DNA from: an uncultured Clostridia bacterium
GTDB lineage: Bacteria; Bacillota; Clostridia; Peptostreptococcales; Acidaminobacteraceae
Direction: 5' to 3'
Assembly (NCBI GenBank): GCA_937880545.1
Contig: CALFKA010000304.1
Location: forward strand, 1 to 25,864
DNA: 25,864 bases
Shown here: piece after piece, positions 1 to 7,567 of the stretch
Layout of the letters: each line of letters starts with the position of its first letter
Position numbering within the stretch: position 1 is the first letter of the stretch
The notes under the pieces: model-generated
What the model saw: only the letters and a program-made list of their open reading frames with translations
The model's database searches: none
What the model was told of the DNA's origin: nothing
Made by a program: the position numbers and the translations under genes

Positions 1-87
1 TTAGCGCGCGCTCTACCTGAGATTTGGCAAGGCATTGTGACATCGCAATTGACTCACAGGAAGTCTCAAAGCTCCTGAGTCCAGTAG

Positions 88-1572
88 CTACATGGAGCCT
101 TCTTTCAGAAAAGCAGTATGCCAGGAAAGTGCTTCTTCCAGTAGATGCGGTTCGTGTCCACCGGTTAATTTCTGCGCCCGGTAAAGATAGTCGTAAAGCC
201 TCGACCGGAAGCTCGGGTGTGCGCAGTTTTCAATGATTGCTTCTGCCCTCATAACTGGAGAGAGACCTCGAAGGTCCGCCACCCCTTGCTCTGTGACAAA
301 GATATGTACATCGTGCTCTGAGTGATCAACATGCGACACCATCGGCACCACTGAGGACACCTTTCCTCCCACCGCGACGGAAGGAGCACTGAAGATGGAC
401 AGAGAAGCATTTCTGGCAAAGTCGCCGGATCCTCCGACACCGTTCATCAAGCGCGAACCGAAAAGGTGGGTGGAGTTCACATGGCCATAGATATCAATTT
501 CCAGCGCAGTGTTCATCGCGATGACCCCCAGCCGTCGAATAATCTCCGGATGGTTGGAAATCTCCATGGGACGCAGAACACAGCAAGAACGCAGCTCGTC
601 CAGATGTTCCAGAAGCCACTTCCGTTTGCTGCTTGAAGGCGTAAAGGAGGTGCCGGAGCTGAAGATGACCTTCCCCGACTCGATCAGTTCAAAAACCGAA
701 TCCTGAATGACTTCAGAATAGATGCTGACATCGGTAAAGTCCGACTCCGCCAGTCCAGAAAGCACGGCGTTGGCAACGGAGCCGACACCGGATTGTAGGG
801 GGAGCAGCTTCGCACTCAGTCTCCCAAGCGCGACCTCCCTTTCAAGAAAACGGATCAGGTGCCGGCTGATGCCTTGTGACACTTCGTCGACGACGGCGAG
901 ATCGCGCGGTGCATCTTCTATTTCCGTCTCCACCACCGCAATAATCTTCTCCGGATCACACGCCATATAAGGGACACCGATGCGCTCATGCACTTGGAAG
1001 ATGGGGATATCACTTGTGTTAGGCGGTCTCTTTGGCATGTAGATATCGTGTATCCCATATAGACCATCAGGCTGGGAGTGGTTGATCTCCACGATCACCT
1101 TTTTGGCGACTTTCAGCGCTGTCGGAGAGATTCCCACAGATGTGGTTGGGATGATACTCCCGTCTTCGAGGATCGCCAGCGCCTCTACGATCGCAAGATC
1201 CATCTCCCCGTAAAACCCCTGTTCCACCTGTTGGGGCAAATGAGAAAGATGTATATCACTGAAGTCGACCGTTCCATTATTGATAGCCTTTCGCATGTCC
1301 GGATTTGTTTGGTAAGGAATTCTCTTAGCGACAACTCCCGCCCGACTCAGGGCTCCATCCAGCTCATCCCCCACCGAGGCGCCTGTTAACAGGTTGATTC
1401 TCAACTTGTCACCCGCTTCAACGCGCTTGGCAAGAGCCATAGGAACAGCCTTGGGATACCCGCTTGGGGTAAATCCACTGGTGATAATGTTCATCCCGTC
1501 TTTTACCAGAAGAGCAGCATCTTCTGCGGACATGACCCTGGCAGCTGCGAGGGGGTTTCTTATGCGTCGCAT
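88..1572 (-). CDS. cat1: Cat1-type succinyl-CoA:acetate/propionate CoA-transferase
   Basis: This enzyme moves coenzyme A between short-chain acyl groups, typically succinyl-CoA and acetate or propionate, in the cytoplasm. The protein is 494 residues from the start chosen here, normal for the acetyl-CoA hydrolase/transferase family. An N-terminal block with SGFTPSGYPK, LLTGAS and RIPYQTN closely resembles clostridial Cat1. EVIQDS holds the likely catalytic glutamate (about residue 287), and later come GVGGSGDFARNA and EQGVADLRGLSP, both family hallmarks. An ATG lies 12 bases upstream at 1584, but it has no ribosome-binding site, whereas GGAG at 1579-1582 sits six bases before the ATG at 1572. 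I therefore start at 1572. The gene lies alone, about 700 bases downstream of the decarboxylase terminator, so it probably has its own promoter. Substrate choice (acetate, propionate or another acid) cannot be settled from sequence. Confidence 0.9.
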   Translation of the reverse strand: MRRIRNPLAAARVMSAEDAALLVKDGMNIITSGFTPSGYPKAVPMALAKRVEAGDKLRINLLTGASVGDELDGALSRAGVVAKRIPYQTNPDMRKAINNGTVDFSDIHLSHLPQQVEQGFYGEMDLAIVEALAILEDGSIIPTTSVGISPTALKVAKKVIVEINHSQPDGLYGIHDIYMPKRPPNTSDIPIFQVHERIGVPYMACDPEKIIAVVETEIEDAPRDLAVVDEVSQGISRHLIRFLEREVALGRLSAKLLPLQSGVGSVANAVLSGLAESDFTDVSIYSEVIQDSVFELIESGKVIFSSGTSFTPSSSKRKWLLEHLDELRSCCVLRPMEISNHPEIIRRLGVIAMNTALEIDIYGHVNSTHLFGSRLMNGVGGSGDFARNASLSIFSAPSVAVGGKVSSVVPMVSHVDHSEHDVHIFVTEQGVADLRGLSPVMRAEAIIENCAHPSFRSRLYDYLYRAQKLTGGHEPHLLEEALSWHTAFLKEGSM

Positions 1573-2039
1573 GTTCTTCTCCATAAATAAAAATTTTGGT
1601 GCGTAATTACATTACCCGAATTTCATTCACATTTCTATGGTTTTGCAGAAACGTTTTCATGCTTTCGATGAGGACAATATAAGTAGACGAGGAAATGCAT
1701 TTTCCAAACACCTCCTTTTCCGGTCGATAAAAGGGCCGGTTGTTGGGGTTGTCTCCCGTATTTCGCCCGCTTATTGTTTCGTCACCCCTACATTCCGCGA
1801 TTTTTCTTTCATTGCTTGCGTACTTTCGACAAACTGTCAAAATGATTATTCCTTTCTCTCACTTGCCTGAGTCCTTGAAATATCCTTCTCGGCATGAAAA
1901 TAAGTAGCTCTCATCATTGCCGTTATGTGCATTTGTTAGTTATTAGGTACGCTTTTTGCTTATAACAGGGTGTACGAAAATTTGACGATTCGAATCCGCG
2001 GCAATTGTATGGCAATTATTGGAGGGATGGGGCCCAAAT

Positions 2040-2138
2040 ATGATTGCCAGCCGCCTCATCGCCGGCAGCCGGATAATTATACCGGCGCCTGCTGTCGGAA
2101 TCGCCCACCTGGTTCTCAAGATACTGAGAGACTCTTAG
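2040..2138 (+). CDS. Possible 32-codon hydrophobic small ORF or gene remnant
   Basis: An ATG at 2040 opens a 32-codon frame ending in TAG at 2136-2138. The peptide is rich in Ile, Leu, Val and Ala (core LIAGSRIIIPAPAVG), ends in KILRDS and could be a short membrane or amphipathic helix. GGAGGG lies at 2021-2026, rather far (13 bases) from the ATG. Alternatively, removing one G from the GGGG run at 2029-2032 would fuse it to an upstream frame starting at 2009 and reading MAIIGGMGP, which would make it a frameshifted remnant of a larger gene. I do not recognise the family with confidence. It runs opposite to every other gene in the window, so it may also be chance. Confidence 0.2.
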   Translation: MIASRLIAGSRIIIPAPAVGIAHLVLKILRDS

Positions 2139-2167
2139 GGAATCAGGTCAGGGCATCCTTCCGTTCA

Positions 2168-2220
2168 CTGTACAGCCTCAGTCGGGTCCTGTGGGAATGA
2201 TCCGACTGAGTGCTATACAG
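2168..2220. repeat. Imperfect hairpin with CTCAGTCG/CGACTGAG arms
   Basis: Bases 2168-2172 pair with 2216-2220, 2174-2176 with 2212-2214, and 2177-2185 with 2202-2210 (nine consecutive pairs). One mismatch and one bulge interrupt the long stem. The loop is about 16 bases. No T-run follows on the plus strand, so it does not look like a terminator. The inner arm motif recurs in the terminator at 2283-2314. Confidence 0.6.
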
Positions 2221-2270
2221 GAGACGTAACTCCGATCCGGTTTCACGGCACGGGCGCACGTACTGCCGGC

Positions 2271-2322
2271 AAAAGAAAAAATCGACTGAGAGTATCCTTA
2301 AGGGGTCTCAGTCGTTTTGTTT
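2271..2322 (-). terminator. Bidirectional intrinsic terminator after the decarboxylase genes
   Basis: A perfect 9-bp stem (2283-2291 with 2306-2314) encloses a 14-base loop. On the minus strand it is followed by five T, a C and four T (2271-2280), so it should end the decarboxylase transcript. On the plus strand it is followed by TTTTGTTT (2315-2322), so it could also end a transcript coming from the left. Confidence 0.8.
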
Positions 2323-2363
2323 CTATCATTCACCGGCTGTGTTCAGCTATCCCTTCCACCCAA

Positions 2364-3569
2364 TCAAAGCCCTAGGAAAAAGGCAATGTAGAGACCCGTG
2401 ATGATGGCTGTCGTGATGACACCACTGACATTGGCTCCAATGGCATAGGGCAGGACGACCGCTCTGGGATTGACTCTTCCGACCTCGAGCTGAGCTACTT
2501 TTGCGGTGGTGGGTACACAGGAGACACCGGCGATCCCGACAACGGGATTAAACTTGCCACCACTGATGTAGTAAGCGAGATAGCCGCCGAGGATGCCCCC
2601 GATACCCGAAATGAGAAGCGCCAGCATACCAAGGACCAATAGTTTTACGATGGCAGGATTTAAGATAACCGACGCCTCACAGAGCACGCCGAGGAGAAGT
2701 CCCAGGAGGAACGTAGCAAAGTAGAGCACCGTGTTCTCCAGCATGTCGGCATATTTCTCCACATCCGCCTCGCGGATGGCCACGCCCAGGAAGAAACTAA
2801 GAAACAGCGGAGCAGCCATCGGAAACAGAAGACTTAGCAGAATACAGGCGATGATCGAGAAAGCCAGCTTTTCTACCCGAGTGACGGAAGCCACCCTGTT
2901 ACTGATCTTCGGTTTCACCTGCCGCAGCGTCTTAGGGATCATTAGGCGGATCAGGAAGGGGTACCCCCCATAAGTAAGGCTCAAATACAGATAGGCGACG
3001 ATCGTAATCGGTACAAACAACTCTCTGGCAAGTGTGAGAGAGGCAAAGAGAACCATCGGACCGTCTGCGCCACCGATCAATGCAGTAGCGGCTGCTTCGG
3101 AAGGGGTTAAGCCCAGCATCATGGCTACCGGTAAAATCAGAAGGGTTCCCAGCTCTGCACAAAATGCGATCAGCATGCTCGTAAACGGGTAAGCCAGAAC
3201 ATAGCTTACATCGGTCATCACACCGATACCGAGAAACACTAGACACGCCACCAGTCCATTACTAAAGGTAAAGGTATAGATCGGTTGCAGAAAGTCAATC
3301 TGCAAAATCTCCATCAGTTCGACCGTCTCAGTCGCCATCGGTTCAATAAAGATGGTTCCAATCTTAGTAGCGGACAGGTAGAGTACGGCAGAGTTGACAG
3401 CCGCCATACCAAAGCCCATGGGGATCATAATGAGGGGCTCAAGCACGCGCCTGGCTCCCAGATAAAATAAAACAATACCAAAAAGAATCAGAACAATACG
3501 CGCAATCGCTATCGCCGGCTGCACAGAAAAAAGAGTTGAGATGCCCTGAAAGAGCCTTGTTATATCCAC
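2364..3569 (-). CDS. Sodium-pump acyl-CoA/oxo-acid decarboxylase beta subunit
   Basis: This is the integral membrane subunit of a biotin-dependent Na+-translocating decarboxylase (OadB/MmdB/GcdB family). It decarboxylates carboxybiotin and drives Na+ out of the cell. The protein is 401 residues with many hydrophobic spans. Family motifs are FSNGLVACLVFLGIGVMTD (about 102-120), GGADGP (166-171, whose Asp169 matches the essential aspartate of Klebsiella OadB), PVVGIAGVSCVPTTAKVAQ and ANVSGVITTAIITG near the C-terminus. The frame stays open upstream to 3710, but that extension is the shadow of a small gene. GTG at 3569 has AAGGAG eight bases upstream and gives the normal N-terminus, so it is the chosen start. 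It is the last gene of the cluster. Whether the substrate is methylmalonyl-CoA, glutaconyl-CoA, oxaloacetate or malonate cannot be read from this subunit. Confidence 0.9.
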   Translation of the reverse strand: MDITRLFQGISTLFSVQPAIAIARIVLILFGIVLFYLGARRVLEPLIMIPMGFGMAAVNSAVLYLSATKIGTIFIEPMATETVELMEILQIDFLQPIYTFTFSNGLVACLVFLGIGVMTDVSYVLAYPFTSMLIAFCAELGTLLILPVAMMLGLTPSEAAATALIGGADGPMVLFASLTLARELFVPITIVAYLYLSLTYGGYPFLIRLMIPKTLRQVKPKISNRVASVTRVEKLAFSIIACILLSLLFPMAAPLFLSFFLGVAIREADVEKYADMLENTVLYFATFLLGLLLGVLCEASVILNPAIVKLLVLGMLALLISGIGGILGGYLAYYISGGKFNPVVGIAGVSCVPTTAKVAQLEVGRVNPRAVVLPYAIGANVSGVITTAIITGLYIAFFLGL

Positions 3570-3571
3570 AG

Positions 3572-3724
3572 TTACTCCTTTTTCACACCAGAAGTGGCGC
3601 TTCCTTTTCGAAGCGTCTTCTGCAAAACAGCGCGCAGTAGCGAGATCAGCACCGCCGTCAACACGGAAAAGACAAATGCCAGTGCCGCTATCTGAAGTGT
3701 CACCAACCAAATATTATTTATCAT
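3572..3724 (-). CDS. 50-residue single-span small subunit of the decarboxylase (OadG/MmdE-like)
   Basis: This short frame fills the gap between the biotin carrier and the beta subunit exactly. It encodes 50 residues: a short N-terminus (MINNIW), one membrane span at about 6-34 containing ALAFVFSVLTAVLISLL, and a basic tail ending GVKKE. This resembles the N-terminal half of OadG-family subunits and the roughly 55-residue epsilon subunit (MmdE) of Veillonella methylmalonyl-CoA decarboxylase. The ATG at 3724 is five bases past the TGA of the biotin-carrier gene, and its own TAA overlaps the ribosome-binding region of the beta-subunit GTG, so all are probably translationally coupled. By family analogy it would stabilise the membrane complex. 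Assignment rests on position, size and span pattern; sequence identity could not be measured. Confidence 0.75.
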   Translation of the reverse strand: MINNIWLVTLQIAALAFVFSVLTAVLISLLRAVLQKTLRKGSATSGVKKE

Positions 3725-3728
3725 CTCA

Positions 3729-4124
3729 TCACCCAATAACGGCGATCACCTCGTCCGTGTCCACCAGCTGACCGGTCTTCACGAATAGTTGAGTAATCGT
3801 CCCACTTCTGTCAGCAAAGATGGTATTCTCCATCTTCATGGCTTCCAGGATCGCCACCGGTTCATCTTGGGCAACCTGAGTACCGACTTCCACGTGAATT
3901 TTTATGATCCTTCCGGACATGGGAGCCGTCACTTCCAGAGGCTCGTCTGATCCTTCAGTCACAATGGGTGCAGGGGCTACTGCCGGAATCTCGGGTACGA
4001 TGGGCGCAGGCGCCGCTGCCGGTATGGGTCGTGGTGCAGCCTTGGGCGCCTCCTGGGCCACTTCGATTTCTTCGACGTCGACCTCGTACACTTCCCCCTT
4101 GTATGTGATGCGCAGTCTTCTCAT
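3729..4124 (-). CDS. Biotin carrier subunit of the sodium-pump decarboxylase
   Basis: This mobile carrier takes CO2 from the carboxyltransferase subunit to the membrane beta subunit (MmdC/GcdC type). It has 131 residues. An N-terminal segment (1-22) is followed by a flexible Ala/Pro-rich linker with repeated PAP motifs (about 26-56) and a C-terminal biotinyl domain (about 62-131). The biotin-attachment motif EAMKMEN is at 94-100, with Lys97 as the modified residue. The ATG overlaps the TGA of the upstream gene by four bases, and AAAGGAG lies seven bases before it. The linker is typical of membrane decarboxylases rather than acetyl-CoA carboxylase, which agrees with the neighbours. Confidence 0.92.
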   Translation of the reverse strand: MRRLRITYKGEVYEVDVEEIEVAQEAPKAAPRPIPAAAPAPIVPEIPAVAPAPIVTEGSDEPLEVTAPMSGRIIKIHVEVGTQVAQDEPVAILEAMKMENTIFADRSGTITQLFVKTGQLVDTDEVIAVIG

Positions 4125-4396
4125 TCATCGGCTCCTTTCACGGTAATTTTTTTATTTGCTAAGTCATCAGTAACATAGGCGCTGACCGCTCCCAGTAGGA
4201 CAGGGATGGGAAGCCCTTCTTCTCCTGCCTCCACCCCAGCAAAGACGAGCTCCGGGGATCTTTTCGCTGCGCCCGGCTTCACAGTTTCTTCATCGTCTAG
4301 CAATTCGTGGCGCACATTTCTCACGAGCACCACAGCGCTGACAACAACAGCTACGGCAAGTGCCACAAGCCACGGGGTGGGCAACAATAGATTCAT
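4121..4396 (-). CDS. Decarboxylase delta/gamma-type membrane subunit
   Basis: This 91-residue protein has one N-terminal span (about 8-27, ALAVAVVVSAVVLV), a charged middle segment and a C-terminal segment containing IPVLLGAVSAYV. That layout fits the small anchoring subunits (OadG, MmdD, GcdD) that tie the carboxyltransferase to the membrane beta subunit. The frame is open to 4444, but GGAGG four bases before the ATG at 4396 and the hydrophobic start of the protein favour this position. It is the first visible gene of the cluster, and its TGA overlaps the start of the biotin carrier. No alpha (carboxyltransferase) gene precedes it. Similarity is by architecture and context, so the exact subunit name is uncertain. 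Confidence 0.7.
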   Translation of the reverse strand: MNLLLPTPWLVALAVAVVVSAVVLVRNVRHELLDDEETVKPGAAKRSPELVFAGVEAGEEGLPIPVLLGAVSAYVTDDLANKKITVKGADE

Positions 4397-4914
4397 AATA
4401 CCTCCAGCCAACGATATATTTCTTCTCTGGTGAAACAGTTGCATTCTAACGGGGGCAATAGATATACTACACGAAAAAGTCTTCCTTCTGCTGCGGAGTT
4501 ACTCCTCTTTGCAACAGCTTTCAGGCTACTTAACGATATCACGATTCCACCGCTTCATCAACCACAACGCCCACCCCTGAAGAAAGAAATAATCGCAGAA
4601 AAGGATCCGTTTTTCGTGAGCATATCAGAGCAAAAACCAACTGATACACCGGATTATTTAAGACTCCGCCTCAGGTATTAAAGGATCAAACAAATACCGA
4701 AACCGCGGAAGGAATGGAAGCTAGAAGAAGAAAATATAGTGAGTACGACCCTCAGATGAAAAGCCACTATATAAGTGTGTATTATCATGTTCTCAACAGT
4801 TTCAACTACTGGACGCCTAAGAAAGTGTAGCAGATCCAGCTTTGCAGATCATTCGTTGACGGCTAAGAAGAAGAATCACTCTCCAAAATGGTCTGTCATC
4901 CCAGAAGACAACAA
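4397..4914. other. Intergenic region upstream of the decarboxylase genes
   Basis: This AT-richer stretch separates the AEC transporter from the decarboxylase cluster and must contain the promoter of the latter. I see AT-rich -10-like sequence around 4452-4460 on the minus strand but no good matching -35. Plus-strand frames at 4430-4681 and 4714-4830 lack usable ribosome-binding sites and are not called. Nothing else is supported. Confidence 0.4.
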
Positions 4915-4945
4915 ACGCCACGCCCCTACCGAAGGGGAATGGCGT
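4915..4945 (-). terminator. Intrinsic terminator after the AEC transporter
   Basis: A stem of 4915-4920 with 4940-4945 and 4923-4926 with 4934-4937 has one two-base internal mismatch and a 7-base loop. On the minus strand it is followed by TTTGTTGTCTTC, a modest T-rich tail. A T-rich tail also follows on the plus strand, so it may work in both directions. Confidence 0.65.
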
Positions 4946-4997
4946 CTTCTTTTCTCTTCACCTGATGCTATTGTCATACCGAAGAGGCGTGATCCAA

Positions 4998-5918
4998 TCA
5001 GCCTCCCAGGGCGATGAACTCTATTAGAAGAGGGATGGTGACCAGCGCGAGGAGAGTGGAGATCAGGACGAGCTTCGTGGCCGTCTTATAGTCTTTTCCA
5101 TACACCTGAGCAAGTATCACCGTATTGGCTGCCAGAGGCATGCCGAAAAGCACGACCGGCACGTACAATATCAGTCCCGAGAACCCCAGAGATTTTAGAA
5201 TGAAGAACAGAGCCAGCGGAAAAAGGACACTGCGGTAGATAGCCAGGACAAACGGTTTGATCGATGTCACAAGCTCTTTCAGATGGATCTCTGCCATCAT
5301 AATCCCGATGACAAACATCGTCAGCGGGGTGGCGGTTCCGCCCAACGCGGCAAACATGCGCTCCATCACAGAAGGCAGAGGCACCGAAAAGAAAAAGAGC
5401 GTAAAACCGACCACCAGCGCTATGGTGCTGGGATTGATCATCGCCTTCCAGTTGACGTGCGTTGCTTCATCACGGGTATAGACGTACACACCGTATGTCC
5501 AGTTGACGACGAGAAAGAAGAAGTGGATGATGGTGCCGTAAAAGACCGCCTCCTGCCCATAGGTGACAGACAAGATCGGCAGCCCTAGAAAGCCGGTATT
5601 GGAGAGCACCATCCCAAAATGATAACTCGCCCTTTCTTCATCGGGGAGTCGCCACCACTTGGCACTCAGTTCTGACAAAATGATGGAGACAGCAAATACC
5701 ACCCCTCCAATGACCAGCATGGTGATGGCATTTTGAAGCAGACGAGTTTCAAAGGTAAAGCGCAGGTTTGTCAGGATCATCATCGGCAGTGCGATATTGA
5801 TCGTATACAGGCTCAGAACCGCTCTTGCATCCTCTCCCAAGAGTTTTAATTTCCTTGCAGAAAAGCCCACCATGATGATCAGAAACAAGTAGAGAATATT
5901 TTCAAAGTTATTGTTCAT
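4998..5918 (-). CDS. AEC-family membrane transporter
   Basis: This is a 306-residue secondary transporter of the auxin efflux carrier (AEC) family, normal in length, with about ten hydrophobic segments. Recognisable family segments are SNTGFLGLPI (about residue 110), LGGTATPLTMFVIG in the second half, and the C-terminal PLAANTVILAQVYGKDY. Bacterial members carry malate, malonate or other carboxylates, or are uncharacterised; the substrate here is unknown. The ATG at 5918 overlaps the TGA of the phosphohexomutase gene by four bases and lacks a strong ribosome-binding site, so it is probably translated by coupling. A terminator follows 50 bases after the stop. Confidence 0.85.
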   Translation of the reverse strand: MNNNFENILYLFLIIMVGFSARKLKLLGEDARAVLSLYTINIALPMMILTNLRFTFETRLLQNAITMLVIGGVVFAVSIILSELSAKWWRLPDEERASYHFGMVLSNTGFLGLPILSVTYGQEAVFYGTIIHFFFLVVNWTYGVYVYTRDEATHVNWKAMINPSTIALVVGFTLFFFSVPLPSVMERMFAALGGTATPLTMFVIGIMMAEIHLKELVTSIKPFVLAIYRSVLFPLALFFILKSLGFSGLILYVPVVLFGMPLAANTVILAQVYGKDYKTATKLVLISTLLALVTIPLLIEFIALGG

Positions 5919-7567
5919 TCGTTATCCATTAAAGAGCGCATGGCTTTGGATAGATCATGATAGTTTTGTTCGACATCCGAGGGACCGCTCCCCTTGGCTC
6001 CAAGATAAATCTTTAGTTTCGGCTCGGTGCCACTTGGTCGGATGGCCACCCACTGATCCCCCTTAAAGTTCCATTTGATGACGTCTTCTTTGGGAAGTGG
6101 TGTGTCTCCCAGGTAGTCGATCAGCTCTGTGCGCCTGCCACTGGAAACTCTTTCCAGAGGTTTCTCGCGGAAGTTGTGCATAATAGAGCGGATCCTGTTG
6201 GCTCCTTCTTCCCCCTCAAGCGTCAGTACGATCTGCCCTTCTTTATAGTAGCCGTATTTCTCCGCCAGCTCATCCTGCTTGTCCAGAAGCGACTTGCCCT
6301 GTGAAAGAGCGGCCAATGCCATCTCAATGATCAGCGCGGCAGAATTGATAGCATCCTTATCTCTTGCGTGAAGCCCATTTAAATAGCCATAGCTCTCTTC
6401 AAAGCCCAGTACGAACTCGCCATCAGAAAGCGTATCCATCGCCTCTCCGATGTATTTAAAGCCTGTCAGCGTGCGAAGGACTCTCCCTCGGTACTTTGCG
6501 GCAATGGCATCGGTGAGCGATGTCGAGACCACGGACGTGATGACGACCCCTCCCCTCTCTTTTCTCTGAGAGAAGAGATATTCAGTCATCAGTGCCCCCA
6601 TCTGATTGCCATCGATCATCTCAAATCCGTCTTCTCCACGCACCATCGCTCCGATTCGGTCGACATCGGGGTCTGTGGCGAGAATCAGGTCAGCCCCCTT
6701 TTCTTCGGCGAGAAGAATCGCCTTCTCAAAGACTTCCGGGTTCTCCGGATTGGGGGCCTTTGCTTCCGGAAAAGAAGCGTCCGGCATCATCTGTGACTCG
6801 ACGGGATAGAGTTTCGTCAAGCCAAAGCTCTGAGCAAACGAGTTCATCGCTCGCCAACCGACGCCGTGGAGAGGTGTATAGACAACGCGAAGCTGAGAGG
6901 CCATGTCTCGGCAGCGGGGGTTTCTCACCGCCGTCAGGATGACGCCATCATAGGCATCGAGGACCTTCTCCCCGATCATCTCGAGGAGGCCTTCCTCCAT
7001 CAGTTCCGACCGATCCCGAAACGGGATATCCACTTTATCTTTATTTTCTTCAAACAGCGAGAGAATAGCTCCCGCTTCTTCCTGCAAAAGCTGCCTGCCG
7101 CTGTGATGATACACTTTGTAGCCGTTGTACTCGGGAGGGTTGTGACTGGCGGTGATGACGATGCCGCCCGTCGCCTTCAAGTAGCGCACGGCAAAAGACA
7201 ATTCCGGCGTCGAGGAATACTGATCAAACAAGTACGTCTTCACCCCATTTGATGCGAGTGTCTTGGCGGCAGTCTCGGCAAACTCTGGGGAGCTGTCTCT
7301 TGAGTCATAGGCGATGACAGCGCTGGCTTCCTCTGCCTGCTCCTTTAAGTACAGGGCATAGGCATAGCTGATACTTCTCACGAGATACTTATTCATCCGG
7401 TTGGGCCCGGGACCGAGTTTTCCTCTGAGGCCTGCCGTACCGAACCGAAGCTCCGTGTAAAAACTGTCACGTCGTTCTTCTTCACTCAGCGCACGGAGCT
7501 GTGCCTTATAGTCTTCATCATATCGGGGATCCTGAAGCTGAGCTTCAACCAACGCATTAATGTCCAT
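5915..7567 (-). CDS. Phosphoglucomutase/phosphomannomutase (alpha-D-phosphohexomutase)
   Basis: This enzyme interconverts hexose 1- and 6-phosphates, feeding glycogen, cell-wall or nucleotide-sugar pathways. It has 550 residues with all four superfamily motifs in order: TASHNPPEYNGYK with phospho-Ser141, the metal-binding DPDVDR (299-304), the sugar-recognition GFEESYGY (388-395), and the phosphate-binding RPSGTEPK (510-517). Length and motifs fit the PgcA-like bacterial phosphoglucomutases better than GlmM, which is about 450 residues. The ATG at 7567 shares a base with the stop of the patatin gene (TAATG), with GGAGGAG just upstream, so translation is coupled. Confidence 0.93.
   Translation of the reverse strand: MDINALVEAQLQDPRYDEDYKAQLRALSEEERRDSFYTELRFGTAGLRGKLGPGPNRMNKYLVRSISYAYALYLKEQAEEASAVIAYDSRDSSPEFAETAAKTLASNGVKTYLFDQYSSTPELSFAVRYLKATGGIVITASHNPPEYNGYKVYHHSGRQLLQEEAGAILSLFEENKDKVDIPFRDRSELMEEGLLEMIGEKVLDAYDGVILTAVRNPRCRDMASQLRVVYTPLHGVGWRAMNSFAQSFGLTKLYPVESQMMPDASFPEAKAPNPENPEVFEKAILLAEEKGADLILATDPDVDRIGAMVRGEDGFEMIDGNQMGALMTEYLFSQRKERGGVVITSVVSTSLTDAIAAKYRGRVLRTLTGFKYIGEAMDTLSDGEFVLGFEESYGYLNGLHARDKDAINSAALIIEMALAALSQGKSLLDKQDELAEKYGYYKEGQIVLTLEGEEGANRIRSIMHNFREKPLERVSSGRRTELIDYLGDTPLPKEDVIKWNFKGDQWVAIRPSGTEPKLKIYLGAKGSGPSDVEQNYHDLSKAMRSLMDNE

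Larger units (their letters stand above)
1573..2270. other. Long intergenic stretch upstream of the CoA-transferase
   Basis: No well-supported gene is visible. The part from 1585 to 1980 is AT-rich and should hold the CoA-transferase promoter, but I find no convincing paired -35 and -10. TTGACA on the minus strand at 1835-1840 lacks a good -10. A partial catabolite-repression (cre-like) element lies at 1644-1659, with one half matching the consensus well around a central CG and the other half poor. The part from 2000 to 2270 is GC-rich and strongly self-complementary: 2062-2068 can pair with 2092-2098, 2068-2072 with 2082-2086, and 2168-2185 with 2202-2220. A short plus-strand reading frame lies inside it and is described separately. 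Confidence 0.5.

Noticed and set aside
51..81. Hairpin (51-61 with 73-81) just after the CoA-transferase stop, as a terminator
   Set aside because: The stem has a two-base bulge and no T-run follows on the minus strand, so it cannot be supported as a terminator.
1607..1870. Overlapping 77-codon frames on both strands upstream of the CoA-transferase
   Set aside because: They mirror each other, lack ribosome-binding sites and have no family features; chance frames in AT-rich DNA.
1969..2322. tmRNA, 6S RNA, T-box or a known riboswitch
   Set aside because: A partial resemblance near 1969 to the tmRNA 5' end does not continue, and I found none of the conserved cores of TPP, SAM, glycine, FMN, lysine or T-box elements.
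3570..3710. N-terminal extension of the decarboxylase beta subunit in the same frame
   Set aside because: It has no membrane-protein character and no ribosome-binding site, and it is the shadow of the 50-residue subunit. GTG 3569 has a clear site and gives the family N-terminus.
4430..4681. 83-codon plus-strand frame starting at GTG
   Set aside because: No ribosome-binding site, no recognisable motif, and it sits in an intergenic region expected to hold a minus-strand promoter.
4714..4830. 38-codon plus-strand frame (MEARRRKYSEYDPQMK...) with protein-like composition
   Set aside because: The GGAAGGA run touches the ATG with no spacing, there is no known family, and nothing on this strand supports expression. 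It could be a remnant, but I cannot show it.
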